Shown here: positions 25,785-33,540 of the stretch, piece after piece
Layout of the letters: each line of letters opens with the position of its first letter
How positions within the stretch are numbered: position 1 is the stretch's first letter
Source: Mesorhizobium sp.
Lineage (GTDB): Bacteria > Pseudomonadota > Alphaproteobacteria > Rhizobiales > Rhizobiaceae
Length of the DNA: 64,000 nucleotides
Assembly (NCBI GenBank): GCA_004020315.1
Contig: SAQG01000037.1
Span: 1 to 64,000 of the forward strand
Direction: 5' to 3'
Program-made: the position numbers and the translations under genes
Notes under the pieces: model-generated
The model's database searches: none
Told to the model about the DNA's origin: nothing
What the model saw: only the letters and a program-made list of their open reading frames with translations

Positions 25785-27101
25785 ATGCCCAAGGTTCTGC
25801 TTTCGGATTTCAAGATGAAGAGCCTCAAGGCGGCCGACAAGGGCAAGCGCTATGACGTAATGGACTCCGACGTCCGAGGCTTCGGCGTCCGCGTGAATGA
25901 CAAATGCGAGCGGGTGTTTATCTTCTACAGCCGCTTTCCCGGCAGCCCAGCGCCGCAGCGCAGAAGCATCGGCGAATACCCAGCAATGACGCTGGAGCAA
26001 GCGCGGAAGAAGGCGTCCGCCTGGCGCGACCTGATCAAGAACGGGATAGATCCCAAGGAACAGGAAGAGGAGGCCCGCCAGAAGGCGGAAGCCGACAAAC
26101 GCGAGAAGGACAAGGGAGCGGCCGAGCGGCGCGCCAGACAATTCGAGCGCGTCTTGGTGCGTTTCATCCGGGCTCGTAAGCGGGATGGCATTCGAAAGTG
26201 GAGGGAAGACCGCAACGACTTCAAGCGCGAATGTCTGCCGGTCTGGCGGGGGAAGGACGTCGGGGCGATCCGCAATCCCGACATCATGGCCGTCCTCGAA
26301 AAGATCAACGACCGCGGCGCCACCCGGCAGGCGCTGAATATGGCGCAAAAGATCGGCACATTCTTCAACTGGTGCGTGGATGACGAACTGATAGACGCCT
26401 CACCCTTCCGCGCCAAAAAAGTCAGAACGGCGATCGGCGAGAAGTCGTCACGAAAACGCGTCCTGACCGACACCGAGATCCGAACGCTGTGGAAGGTGAC
26501 AGACGGCACGGCCAAAGGCGTGGGCGCTGTTGAGGCGGCGGTCTATCGGCTGCTGCTTCTGACCGGGCAACGCCTCAATGACATCGCTCGGGCCTCATGG
26601 TCGGAAATCGATCTCGAAAAGAAGGTTCTGACTATCCCAGCGGCGCGGTTTAAGTCAGACCGCGACCACGCTGTTCCTCTTACCGATGACGCGGTGGAAA
26701 TCATCAAAGGTCTGCCGCGTTTTGGCAAAAAGAACGACAGTTGGCTTTGTTCGCTCGACGGCGAGAAGCCGGTGACCATCGGCCACAAGGTTAAGCTGCG
26801 GGTTGTTGCCGCCATGCTCGCGGCGATGCGGGAAGGAGACCCCGAGGCGCAGTTGCCGGCATGGGTCAACCACGACATCCGCCGAACGGTTCGCACCCGG
26901 TTGTCCGAGCTCGATGTAATGGACGAGGTAGCCGAGGCCGTCATCGGGCATGTGCCTACAGCGCTGGTCAGAACCTACAACCAGTCGGAACGGCTCAAGG
27001 TCAAGCGGGACGCCCTGGCACGCTGGGAGGGCGCGCTGAATGCCATCGTTGGGCGTAAGCAGGCTGATAACGTGATCTCGCTGACGGGGAGGGCATCGTG
27101 A
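25785..27101 (+). CDS. P4-type tyrosine integrase
   Basis: 438 residues. An N-terminal DUF4102-type arm-binding domain (about 1-90: DVMDSDVRGFGVRV, RRSIGEYPAMTLEQARKKA) is followed by a charged linker, a core-binding SAM-like domain (about 115-215) and the catalytic domain with Arg263 (LTGQRLND), Lys290, His363-x-x-Arg366 (NHDIRRT), His389 (IGHV) and Tyr398 (VRTYNQ). All active-site residues are present, so it should be functional. A strong AAGGAGG lies six bases before the ATG. It integrates the island into the 3' end of tRNA-Asn. Its last base pairs overlap the next gene (GTGA). Confidence 0.96.
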   Translation: MPKVLLSDFKMKSLKAADKGKRYDVMDSDVRGFGVRVNDKCERVFIFYSRFPGSPAPQRRSIGEYPAMTLEQARKKASAWRDLIKNGIDPKEQEEEARQKAEADKREKDKGAAERRARQFERVLVRFIRARKRDGIRKWREDRNDFKRECLPVWRGKDVGAIRNPDIMAVLEKINDRGATRQALNMAQKIGTFFNWCVDDELIDASPFRAKKVRTAIGEKSSRKRVLTDTEIRTLWKVTDGTAKGVGAVEAAVYRLLLLTGQRLNDIARASWSEIDLEKKVLTIPAARFKSDRDHAVPLTDDAVEIIKGLPRFGKKNDSWLCSLDGEKPVTIGHKVKLRVVAAMLAAMREGDPEAQLPAWVNHDIRRTVRTRLSELDVMDEVAEAVIGHVPTALVRTYNQSERLKVKRDALARWEGALNAIVGRKQADNVISLTGRAS

Positions 27102-27619
27102 GCTTTATCACCTTCAACGAGGCTGTGACGCGCGTTCGGGCTCGCCTGAATGTGCCTAATCCCGATGACGTACTGTGGGAGGCCGTCCGCGACCGGCGCA
27201 TCAAAGCAGGCTTTCCGGGTGATCGCGACGACGAAGATTCGGCAGCCGACGCATGGACGGATCATCACCTCAACACGCGCGCGGCCCACATGACGAAGGC
27301 TGACCGCAATGCCCACACCAAGGTCGATCTCGATAGCCTGATGGCCTGGCTCGATTCATTCTTTGCGCCGGCAAAAGCCGCCCCTCAAACATTCACCACG
27401 GGGCTACCAGGGTCGCCCGAGAAAGGCCGCGCCGAGATACTGCGGGAGTTCGAGCGTCGGAAGGTGTCTGGCGAGACACTGCCGGTGCTGGCCGCCGAGG
27501 TGAGGGCGATCTTGAATTGGTACGGGCAGCGCTATCCAGACAGGTCGTGTCCTAAGCCGGCATCGACAGAGAACCTGCTCCGGAGCCTGCATCGAGAGGC
27601 CACAAAACGGGGCATATAA
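27098..27619 (+). CDS. Hypothetical protein, integrase-coupled
   Basis: 173 residues from a GTG that overlaps the integrase stop (GTGA at 27098-27101). The N-terminal half is acidic and polar (FNEAVTRVRARLNV, then RDDEDSAADAW); the C-terminal half (GRAEILREFERRKVSG to NWYGQRYPDRSCPKPAS) looks like a small helical DNA-associated domain. I do not recognise a family. Coupling to the integrase suggests a role in integration, excision or its control. Confidence 0.6.
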   Translation: MSFITFNEAVTRVRARLNVPNPDDVLWEAVRDRRIKAGFPGDRDDEDSAADAWTDHHLNTRAAHMTKADRNAHTKVDLDSLMAWLDSFFAPAKAAPQTFTTGLPGSPEKGRAEILREFERRKVSGETLPVLAAEVRAILNWYGQRYPDRSCPKPASTENLLRSLHREATKRGI

Positions 27620-27632
27620 TTATCGTTTTGTG
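27601..27632. promoter_or_regulatory. Dyad upstream of the alpA-like gene
   Basis: CACAAAACG (27601-27609) and CGTTTTGTG (27624-27632) are perfect 9-bp arms around an AT-rich spacer containing TATAAT (27615-27620). The layout suits an operator over a -10 box. A second small hairpin (GCCGAG/CTCGGC, 27632-27652) follows. Both precede the AlpA-like start by 50-100 bp. Confidence 0.45.
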
Positions 27633-27700
27633 CCGAGTTTTTGTGGCTCGGCGGATTGGCGACTTTGGAGTGGTCTACACACCACACAAGGGCCAACACC

Positions 27701-27895
27701 ATGCCTCTTATCCCCCTCAATGACCTGCCCACCAAAGGCATCACGTACAGCCGCAACTACATCGATCGGCTGATCAAGGAAGATCGCTTTCCGAAGCCGG
27801 TCTTTCTCTCGCCCCGCCGGCGCGCCTTCCTCGAATCTGAAATTGACGCCTGGATCAAGGCCCGCGTCGACCAGCGGGACGAGGTGGCTGCATGA
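27701..27895 (+). CDS. AlpA-like regulator/excisionase
   Basis: 64 residues with the MerR-like winged helix of AlpA: the segment GITYSRNYIDRLIKEDRFPKP, here quoted only as a landmark up to FPKP, then LSPRRRAFLESEIDAWI with the E-x-x-I-D-x-W end usual for the group. AlpA-type proteins activate integrase or act as excisionase in P4-like elements. The start at 27701 is chosen for the family length; the reading is open upstream to 27641. The stop overlaps the next start as ATGA. Confidence 0.8.
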   Translation: MPLIPLNDLPTKGITYSRNYIDRLIKEDRFPKPVFLSPRRRAFLESEIDAWIKARVDQRDEVAA

Positions 27896-28074
27896 GCTTT
27901 GCCCCGTCTCCGGAAATGATCGACGCGGTTGTTGAGTGGCGCCAGCGTCGCCCCGACGAGCGGGTAAGGCGCGCGCTTGTGCCGCTGTTGCGCGACCGAT
28001 TCGGAATCGGCCCGGCTGAAGCAGTCGAGGTCATCCGCCAGTGCCACGCTGGAGGCGCCGATGCGACTCTCTGA
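27892..28074 (+). CDS. Small hypothetical protein
   Basis: 60 residues, mostly helical, with many Arg and Ala. ATGA overlap with the alpA-like gene and overlap with the next ORF show it belongs to the early-gene chain of the island. GIGPAEAVEVIRQCHAGGAD near the C-terminus resembles a UBA-like short helical pair; no family is recognised. Confidence 0.55.
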   Translation: MSFAPSPEMIDAVVEWRQRRPDERVRRALVPLLRDRFGIGPAEAVEVIRQCHAGGADATL

Positions 28075-28267
28075 AAGACGAAAGCCGGCCGCGTATCTGG
28101 CGCGAACCGGCCTTCAGGAAATGTCACGCTTGGCGGCTGATGACGTTTTGGAAATTAACTGTAATCCGGTTTATTTTCAAGCAAAACGATTGCAGTCCCG
28201 GTTTGACATGTCGTGGCCGCTGGCCCGTGTGGTGGCCGATCTTGCCTACGGGCGGGCGCCCGCATGA
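28061..28267 (+). CDS. Small hypothetical protein
   Basis: 68 residues from the ATG at 28061. It overlaps the preceding gene by 14 bp in another frame and its stop overlaps the next start as ATGA. EMSRLAADDVLEINCNPVYF is a notable central segment. No domain is recognised; the compact position in the chain supports it as a real gene. Confidence 0.5.
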   Translation: MRLSERRKPAAYLARTGLQEMSRLAADDVLEINCNPVYFQAKRLQSRFDMSWPLARVVADLAYGRAPA

Positions 28268-28512
28268 ATGAACCGGTTCCTGGCCCTGTTATCGCCGCTG
28301 TCCGCGTTGCTCGCACCTGCCTGCTCGACGCGCAATTCCGTCTGGATGACCACGGCTACCATTGTCGGCTGCTCGACGGGCTTCAAGACGGCGCCGCAGC
28401 CCTCCTGGCTGAATGGGCGGGCAGGGATAGGCCGAACGTTGCGCCTGCCGTGCCCCTCTACTTCACCGAGGCCGCGCAACAGTATCGCCGGGCGGCAAGG
28501 AGAAGCTACTGA
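28264..28512 (+). CDS. Small hypothetical protein
   Basis: 82 residues from an ATG that overlaps the previous stop. It is helical and alanine-rich and contains RTCLLDAQFRLDDHGYHCRL. Its last base is the first base of the ATPase start codon at 28512, so expression of the two is coupled. Function unknown; perhaps an accessory of the replication ATPase. Confidence 0.5.
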   Translation: MNEPVPGPVIAAVRVARTCLLDAQFRLDDHGYHCRLLDGLQDGAAALLAEWAGRDRPNVAPAVPLYFTEAAQQYRRAARRSY

Positions 28513-29573
28513 TGGATCATCCTTACCGCCGCGTAGACTATGACGGCAGATCGGCGAGCCGGCCCGTGCTGCACCTACTCAGCTATGCCGAGATGGAAGC
28601 AATGCCGGAACCGGAATGGCTGGTTGAGGGGTTAATCCAGAAGCGCAGCACAGCGTTGATGTTCGGCAAGTCGAACTCGTTTAAGTCGTTCTTGGCGATC
28701 GACATCGGCCTTTCCATCGATACCGGCATAGATTGGCACGGCAACGCAGTGAGCCCTGGTGGCGTCCTCTTTGTCGCAACCGAAGGCGCCAACGGTGTCG
28801 GCAGGCTTCGCATCCCGGCTTGGTATCAGCACCACAACGTTTCTGAGGAAGACCGCCGGGCATTTCTCTATCCGCAGGAAATCTGCCTGGACGCAGCCGA
28901 CGACGTGACGGCCTTGATTGCGGCCATGAGCATCCGGGGAAACTTCGCTCTCGTTGTCATCGACATCTTCGGCGGCTCAATGAAAGGATCTGAGATCGAA
29001 GACAAGACAGCGCGGGCATGGGTGCACGGCATCCAGCGCATTCTCCGCGAAACCGGGGCATCCGTCCTCGTGGTCGCTCATACCGGCTGGCAAGACGACA
29101 GCAGGGCAAGAATGCACACGCATTTCTGGGGCAGCTTCGACAGCCGCGTACGCATGGAGGGCGACAAGGACGCGCTGACGGGCACGCTGACCGTCGAACG
29201 CCACAAGGATGCCGACAGCAACGGCTCATGGGGCTTCAGGATGACACAGGCCGGCGGCAGCCTCGTTCCCGAGTTGGACGAGAACGTGAAGGCTTCGAAG
29301 GTCCGCAAGTTGTCACCGCAGCAGCGCACCGGCCTGGATGCCCTGGACGATGCCATCGTTGCCAATGGTGTTCGGAAGTTCGGGCAGGAATGGCCACCCT
29401 GCAACGTCGTGCAAATCGATCACTGGCGAACCCACTGCGACAAACACGGAGTGTCAGAAAGCAGCAAGGCGGATTCACAGAAGAAAGCTTTCCAGCGGGT
29501 GCGAGCTTCATTGCAGGAGCGCGGTCTCATTCGCTTCTACGATGGCTTCGTCTGGCGGTGCTTCGATGATTAG
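28512..29573 (+). CDS. RepA-like AAA ATPase/helicase (AAA_25 type)
   Basis: 353 residues. A RecA-like core has an altered Walker A loop (MFGKSNSFKSF, residues about 50-60), a Walker B strand (LVVIDIFGGSMKGSE) and a sensor-like strand (VLVVAHTGW), the order seen in RSF1010 RepA-type and phage/plasmid replicative helicases. The C-terminal about 90 residues (from QQRTGLDALDDAIVAN) look like a winged helix for DNA binding. It is the probable replication protein of the island, and the TGTCCC array starts 14 bp after its stop. The Phe in the Walker A loop is typical of this group. Confidence 0.8.
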   Translation: MDHPYRRVDYDGRSASRPVLHLLSYAEMEAMPEPEWLVEGLIQKRSTALMFGKSNSFKSFLAIDIGLSIDTGIDWHGNAVSPGGVLFVATEGANGVGRLRIPAWYQHHNVSEEDRRAFLYPQEICLDAADDVTALIAAMSIRGNFALVVIDIFGGSMKGSEIEDKTARAWVHGIQRILRETGASVLVVAHTGWQDDSRARMHTHFWGSFDSRVRMEGDKDALTGTLTVERHKDADSNGSWGFRMTQAGGSLVPELDENVKASKVRKLSPQQRTGLDALDDAIVANGVRKFGQEWPPCNVVQIDHWRTHCDKHGVSESSKADSQKKAFQRVRASLQERGLIRFYDGFVWRCFDD

Positions 29574-29587
29574 GAGATCGGCTGTCC

Positions 29588-29691
29588 GGGACGGGACACG
29601 GGACACCCTTATAGGGGTGTGTCCCTGTCTGTCCCGCCTGTCCGTACACGGGACCACCAGGGGACATGTCCCGTTTTGTCCCGTCTGTCCC
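29588..29691. repeat. TGTCCC/GGGACA array, candidate replication origin
   Basis: Eight perfect hexamers lie in about 100 bp: GGGACA at 29593, 29600 and 29661; TGTCCC at 29620, 29630, 29667, 29677 and 29686, plus several five-base partial copies. Neighbouring TGTCCC copies are set 9-10 bp apart, one helical turn. Two dyads are embedded: GGGACACCC / GGGGTGTGTCCC around 29600-29625 and the palindrome GGGACATGTCCC (29661-29672). Location directly behind a RepA-like gene favours an iteron-type origin; a repressor-binding region is the alternative. Confidence 0.6.
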
Positions 29692-29778
29692 GGCAAAATG
29701 GGTGATCATTCAAGGGCTGAAAATGGCCCCTGATATGCCTGCGAGGCCATTCGTTTTTTCTCCGAAGCGGCAGGTCAC

Positions 29779-29914
29779 AGAAATCAGCGCACTCTAGCGC
29801 AAACCGGGTAACAACCGGTTGATCTTTGAGCCTGAAAGCCTTGTAAATCAACGGTTTTGGCCGGATACTAGTTGCGAGTGATTTGCGCAGGGCTACATCA
29901 GGGCTACAGAAAGC
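29779..29914. other. Internal att-flank-like segment with two arm-type motifs
   Basis: The segment has the word order of the left end: AGCGCACTCTA, then CCGGTTG, TTGATC, AAGCCTTGTA and finally GGGCTACAT (29890-29898) and GGGCTACA (29901-29908). At the left end AGCGCACACTA, CCGGTTG, TTGATC, AACCCTTGTG and GGGCTACAT appear in the same order (25643-25736). It also works as the leader of the coupled operon that starts at 29915. The tRNA core itself is not present here. Confidence 0.5.
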
Positions 29915-30550
29915 ATGGATATGCATATCGAAAGCAGGCCGAAAGCCACCAAGAAGGCTCCAGCTAGAAGCCGCGTCACGAACGGTTCAAAGCTTGGCAC
30001 TGACATGGACGGCAGGACGATCTGGGCGCGCCGTCTCAGCGACTTGATTGACCTTTACAGCAGCGACGTTGGCCCGGCCGAAACCATCAGTCAGATGAAG
30101 CGTTCGCTCATCCGCCGCGCTGCCACGCTGACGGTTGAACTTGAGCGAGCAGAGGCCGGCTTTGCCAGGCTAGGGCAGGCCGATGCTGATGCCCTCAACG
30201 CTTACCAGACCACGGCCAACAGCCTTCGGCGCCTCATTGAGAGCCTGAGCCTCAAAGCCTCTGTGAAGGACGCGGCAGAGGTGCAGCGCACCATCGAAGG
30301 CACTCGCATATGCGAAGCCGTGGTGGATGGCTTTGACCTCAGCATGCACGCCGTTGGCGTCGGTCGCGACAGGGCAATGCTTGAAGTGGCCCGTCGCATC
30401 GCCTTCGCAGTTGCACGAGCCAAGGAGACCGGCGAGCCGATACCGGAGAGCATCGCCAATCTAGCGGTTGAACTGAGGATGGCCGACTTCGCTGGCGAGG
30501 GTCCGCCCGTCGAGCAGGACAACGTCGTGCAGGATAAGGATCTCCTCTGA
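29915..30550 (+). CDS. Hypothetical phage-type protein, first gene of coupled operon
   Basis: 211 residues. The segment from GRTIWARRLSDLIDLY to SLIRRAATLTVELERAEAGF and ANSLRRLIESLSLKA resembles short helical proteins that often stand before terminase or packaging genes in alphaproteobacterial prophages; this is recognition from memory, not proof. N- and C-termini are polar and probably disordered. A terminase large subunit does not follow. The stop overlaps the next start by one base. Confidence 0.6.
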   Translation: MDMHIESRPKATKKAPARSRVTNGSKLGTDMDGRTIWARRLSDLIDLYSSDVGPAETISQMKRSLIRRAATLTVELERAEAGFARLGQADADALNAYQTTANSLRRLIESLSLKASVKDAAEVQRTIEGTRICEAVVDGFDLSMHAVGVGRDRAMLEVARRIAFAVARAKETGEPIPESIANLAVELRMADFAGEGPPVEQDNVVQDKDLL

Positions 30551-31122
30551 TGGACTTCATGGAACGACGCGCGACGGTCGAGGGCCGGCTGACCACACTG
30601 CGGCAGGCCAGAGGCGTTGCGATGCTCGACGGCGCCCGGTTCGATGCAAGGGAACTGACCGCACTGGAGAGTGAGCTTGACGCCCTCAATGAGGCCGAAG
30701 GTGAGAACACGCGCCGACAGCGCCAGGAAGCCGCGCGCGCCGAACAGGAACGTCTCGCAAATCTGCGCAAGACCCTGACCGTTGTGGAGGAAAACCGCCT
30801 TGAGGCCGTCGACCGTGCCGAGAAGGCAGCCCGCGACCTCTGCGACGCCTTGAACGAGGTTCGCGCCCGCAGCGCCGATGGAACGCGGCTCTTACGCGCC
30901 CTTGGTGTGCGACCGGCTGTGCTGCTCGATGTCTTCGAAACTGAATTCCGCATGAGCTTGCGTTTGGCCGCGGCAATCAAGCCCCTGGTCGGTCTCGGCC
31001 GGCGCTTCGGGCAGATCACCTTCCCTGAAGGCCGCAGCCCCTACGACAAGCCCTGGCGGGCTGAAGAACAGGCACTCGCAAACCCCGACATTTCCCGCGC
31101 TTTGAAAGGGCCAGCTGCGTGA
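30550..31122 (+). CDS. Hypothetical coiled-coil protein
   Basis: 190 residues. Residues about 35-110 are a long charged helix with heptad-like spacing (ELTALESELDALNEAEGEN, RRQRQEAARAEQERLANL), a likely coiled coil. The C-terminal third is more globular (LVGLGRRFGQITFPEGRSPY). No family is recognised. Position between the prophage-like first gene and the cysteine-cluster gene, with start and stop overlaps on both sides, makes co-expression certain in practice. Confidence 0.6.
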   Translation: MDFMERRATVEGRLTTLRQARGVAMLDGARFDARELTALESELDALNEAEGENTRRQRQEAARAEQERLANLRKTLTVVEENRLEAVDRAEKAARDLCDALNEVRARSADGTRLLRALGVRPAVLLDVFETEFRMSLRLAAAIKPLVGLGRRFGQITFPEGRSPYDKPWRAEEQALANPDISRALKGPAA

Positions 31123-31493
31123 CGACAGTTCCATGCAATGGCTGCACCGCCTGCTGCAGAGATGGCTTCATCCGACTGCGGCCAGAGCTAGGAGATGACC
31201 CCGCCCGCTACCTCACGCGTGAAGCTACCTATGGAGGTGAGCGGGTTCATGTTCTTCAGCGCAATGACGATGGCTCATGCATCTATCTCAACAGCAAGGG
31301 ATGCCAGATCCACGGCAATGCGCCCTCGGTCTGTCGATCTTTCGATTGCCGGGATCTCTTTTCCAAATCCAACCGCGACGAACGACGACAGCAAATCAAG
31401 CAGCGTGGCGCCAGTGTCCGAGCGATTTTCAACGCAGGCAGAGTCCGCGTGTCGCCATCCGCAAATCCAATCCCGAAAGGAACATCGAAATGA
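31119..31493 (+). CDS. YkgJ-like cysteine-cluster protein
   Basis: 124 residues from a GTG overlapping the previous stop (GTGA). The N-terminal PCNGCTACCRDGFIRL has the CxxCxxCC motif of the YkgJ/Fli B-like zinc- or iron-chelating family, and further cysteines follow in CIYLNSKGCQIHGNAPSVC and FDCRD. About eight cysteines in all could hold one metal centre. Family members occur in some phages, where the role is unknown. The tail after residue 95 is basic and probably flexible. Confidence 0.75.
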   Translation: MTTVPCNGCTACCRDGFIRLRPELGDDPARYLTREATYGGERVHVLQRNDDGSCIYLNSKGCQIHGNAPSVCRSFDCRDLFSKSNRDERRQQIKQRGASVRAIFNAGRVRVSPSANPIPKGTSK

Positions 31494-31978
31494 CCAAGGC
31501 AATTGACCCAGCTTCCTTGAAATCTGCCGATCGGCAAACGCCGGAGGTCGACCCCGCCCGCGTGACGCTGCAGCACGGTGGGCAGTTGTGGCGCGAATAC
31601 ATGGTGCGCGTTCCGGCTGATTTCGTGGCGGATGACCTCAAGACCCCTTCGGTTTGGCGCAAGGTGCAGGCGGGCAGCCGGAACGCTCTCCGAAAGTTCG
31701 ACCGTGTTTTCGTGGTCAGCTACGACGAATCCTGGGTTGCAGAGGCGATCGTCGCCAGCGCTGATTCCAAGGGGGTGGTGCTGGCAAAGCCGCGCGTGAC
31801 GACCATGCCGGCGCGCTATGACGCCTTGTTCCAGGACGAGCTCTATCGAGTGGCATGGAACGGCTTCGGCTACGTGGTGGAGCGCAAGGCAGATGGCCAT
31901 GCGATGACCCAGGCCACAGCGAATCCCGAACTTGCGACGCGGCTGCTGGTCCAGCTTTACCCGGCGAGGGCAAGCTGA
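31490..31978 (+). CDS. Hypothetical protein
   Basis: 162 residues from the ATG at 31490, chosen because it overlaps the previous stop as ATGA. After a polar start, the region from VTLQHGGQLWREYMVRVPAD to FDRVFVVSYDESWVAEAIV reads as a compact alpha/beta domain. Similar small proteins are found in phage structural modules, but I cannot name the family. The stop shares a base with the next start. Confidence 0.55.
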   Translation: MTKAIDPASLKSADRQTPEVDPARVTLQHGGQLWREYMVRVPADFVADDLKTPSVWRKVQAGSRNALRKFDRVFVVSYDESWVAEAIVASADSKGVVLAKPRVTTMPARYDALFQDELYRVAWNGFGYVVERKADGHAMTQATANPELATRLLVQLYPARAS

Positions 31979-32718
31979 TGAGCAATGAACTTACGGTTTC
32001 AGAGAATTCTGGCGCGGCCGCTGCGACTGGCCCTGCGACAGATGGCCTTGCGGGTGACGGTGGGCGGGCGGGTTTTGCCTCCTTGTCCGTCAACCCCACC
32101 CGCAAGGCAGAAATTGAGCGGATCATGAATGAGGATTTCGACCTCTACGAGCGATCCGGCCTGAACAAGGAATACCTCGCCCTGCTCGAAGCAGAGCAGT
32201 TCGAACTGGATCCTGATTCGATGCCGGCGACACGTCCGCTGCCGGCCGATGTGTCGCGCTCCGAGATGTGCAGTTCCGAAGCCGGCCGACGCCTCGTCAA
32301 GGATTGGGAGCAGTCTGGCGGCTTCAAGGTGCACCTGGCCCATGTGCAGAACGATGTCGGCGAAATCGTCCGATCGCTCGGCAGCGTGCGCGAACAGCGC
32401 GTGTTCATGGCGAAATTCGACAGGGATATACCTGAGCCGGCGCGTTATGCCGTCTATGACGAGATCGCGGCAGGCAGGGGGCTCTATGTGGCCCCGGCGA
32501 GTTCGGCAGAGGTCAAACTGTTCGCATCGACGCCGGCCGGTCGCACACTGATGGAGGAATGGGGAAGCGTCGCGGCCGAACGTGTTGCGATGCTTCGCAG
32601 CCGTGCGGCACGCATGACAGCCAACATGAGCGAGGACGAAGCGGACGATTTCTGGACATGGTTCGACAACCTCGAACCCGGTCCCGTCGCAGCCATTTTC
32701 CGAAAACTGGCGGGGTAA
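31978..32718 (+). CDS. Hypothetical phage-type protein
   Basis: 246 residues. The N-terminal 40 residues are Ala/Gly-rich and probably disordered; from about 45 on the protein is helical and acidic (RIMNEDFDLYERSGLNKEY, MTANMSEDEADDFWTWFDNL near the C-terminus). No catalytic motif is visible. Place in the operon, one gene before the virion-like pieces, suggests a scaffold, internal or assembly protein; this is a guess from position. Confidence 0.55.
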   Translation: MSNELTVSENSGAAAATGPATDGLAGDGGRAGFASLSVNPTRKAEIERIMNEDFDLYERSGLNKEYLALLEAEQFELDPDSMPATRPLPADVSRSEMCSSEAGRRLVKDWEQSGGFKVHLAHVQNDVGEIVRSLGSVREQRVFMAKFDRDIPEPARYAVYDEIAAGRGLYVAPASSAEVKLFASTPAGRTLMEEWGSVAAERVAMLRSRAARMTANMSEDEADDFWTWFDNLEPGPVAAIFRKLAG

Positions 32719-32720
32719 GG

Positions 32721-33218
32721 ATGACCTACACGTTTTTCACAGAGGGTCACTGCATGGGCGGCTTCGTCCCGACCGGCGCCCAGTTGGAAGCGGACCCGAC
32801 GCCGGAGATTGAGCCGGGCCAGTTGGTTGCTGTGGTCCTGAAAGAAACAGGGCCGATGCGAGGCCTGGCCCAATCTCTGCACGGAAATAGCTGGCTGGGG
32901 GTCGTGAAGATGTTCCTCGGTACGACCACAACCCGAGCCGGTCGCAAAGCCTACATGCTGGGACAACTTGAACCACCGATCGTGCTTGCCGTGGAAGAAG
33001 CCCACATGGCTGCGATGCACCTGATCGTCGGCGCTAAAGAAACCCCTTGGACGCTTGAAAACACCGACGAGCAGGACGCCAACCTGGAGGCCGCGCTCGA
33101 CCTGATGTCGCCTTGGATGTGTGGAGGCGCAACCCAGCCGATCGGCCCAAATTGGCGGCCTGTGGACGTTGAAGCGGTCGTGGAAGCGGCAAAGCTATTG
33201 GAGAATATCGATGCATAA
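32721..33218 (+). CDS. Hypothetical protein
   Basis: 165 residues from the ATG at 32721, preceded by GGGGTAAGG. The region IEPGQLVAVVLKETGPMRG and GVVKMFLGTTTT has the beta-strand rhythm of the S24/LexA peptidase fold, but the catalytic Ser and Lys of that family are not evident. It overlaps the next gene by 8 bp. Not recognised further. Confidence 0.55.
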   Translation: MTYTFFTEGHCMGGFVPTGAQLEADPTPEIEPGQLVAVVLKETGPMRGLAQSLHGNSWLGVVKMFLGTTTTRAGRKAYMLGQLEPPIVLAVEEAHMAAMHLIVGAKETPWTLENTDEQDANLEAALDLMSPWMCGGATQPIGPNWRPVDVEAVVEAAKLLENIDA

Positions 33219-33540
33219 ATTCCACTGCGGACTTATCGAAACCGCCGCCGGCCCGGCCCTCGGGGCAATCGCTGACCTTGGCGAGCTTGCGCTGAAGGCG
33301 CGCGATGCTGGCCTGAGCGATGAAGAGCAGGTGAAGTTTTCCGATCTGTTCAACTTTGTGACGCAGAACCTCCCGTACGCCAATCTCTACTATGTCCGCC
33401 CGACCTTGGATTTTCTGTTCCTGAACTCAATGCGGGAAGTCGCTTCACCGGGTGCTTACCGGCGGCAAGAGAGCCGCCGCCGCAAGCAATACGGTCAACA
33501 AAGCGTCGTGAAGCCTCTCGACCCATTCGGGGCCTTCTGA
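33211..33540 (+). CDS. Protein like the C-terminus of phage internal virion proteins
   Basis: 109 residues. The C-terminal NLPYANLYYVRPTLDFLFL, then MREVASPGAYRRQESRRRKQYG closely recalls the extreme C-terminus of large podoviral internal-virion or tape-measure-like proteins, which end with a similar 'LP..NL.Y.R...D.L' run and a 'PG..RR' basic stretch. Here it stands alone as a small gene, as if the large protein had been cut down. The resemblance is from memory. The stop overlaps the tail-fibre start. Confidence 0.55.
   Translation: MHKFHCGLIETAAGPALGAIADLGELALKARDAGLSDEEQVKFSDLFNFVTQNLPYANLYYVRPTLDFLFLNSMREVASPGAYRRQESRRRKQYGQQSVVKPLDPFGAF

Noticed and set aside
29588-29691. TGTCCC array considered as a CRISPR or transposon end
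   Set aside because: Motifs are too short and irregular for CRISPR, and no matching inverted end or transposase is near.
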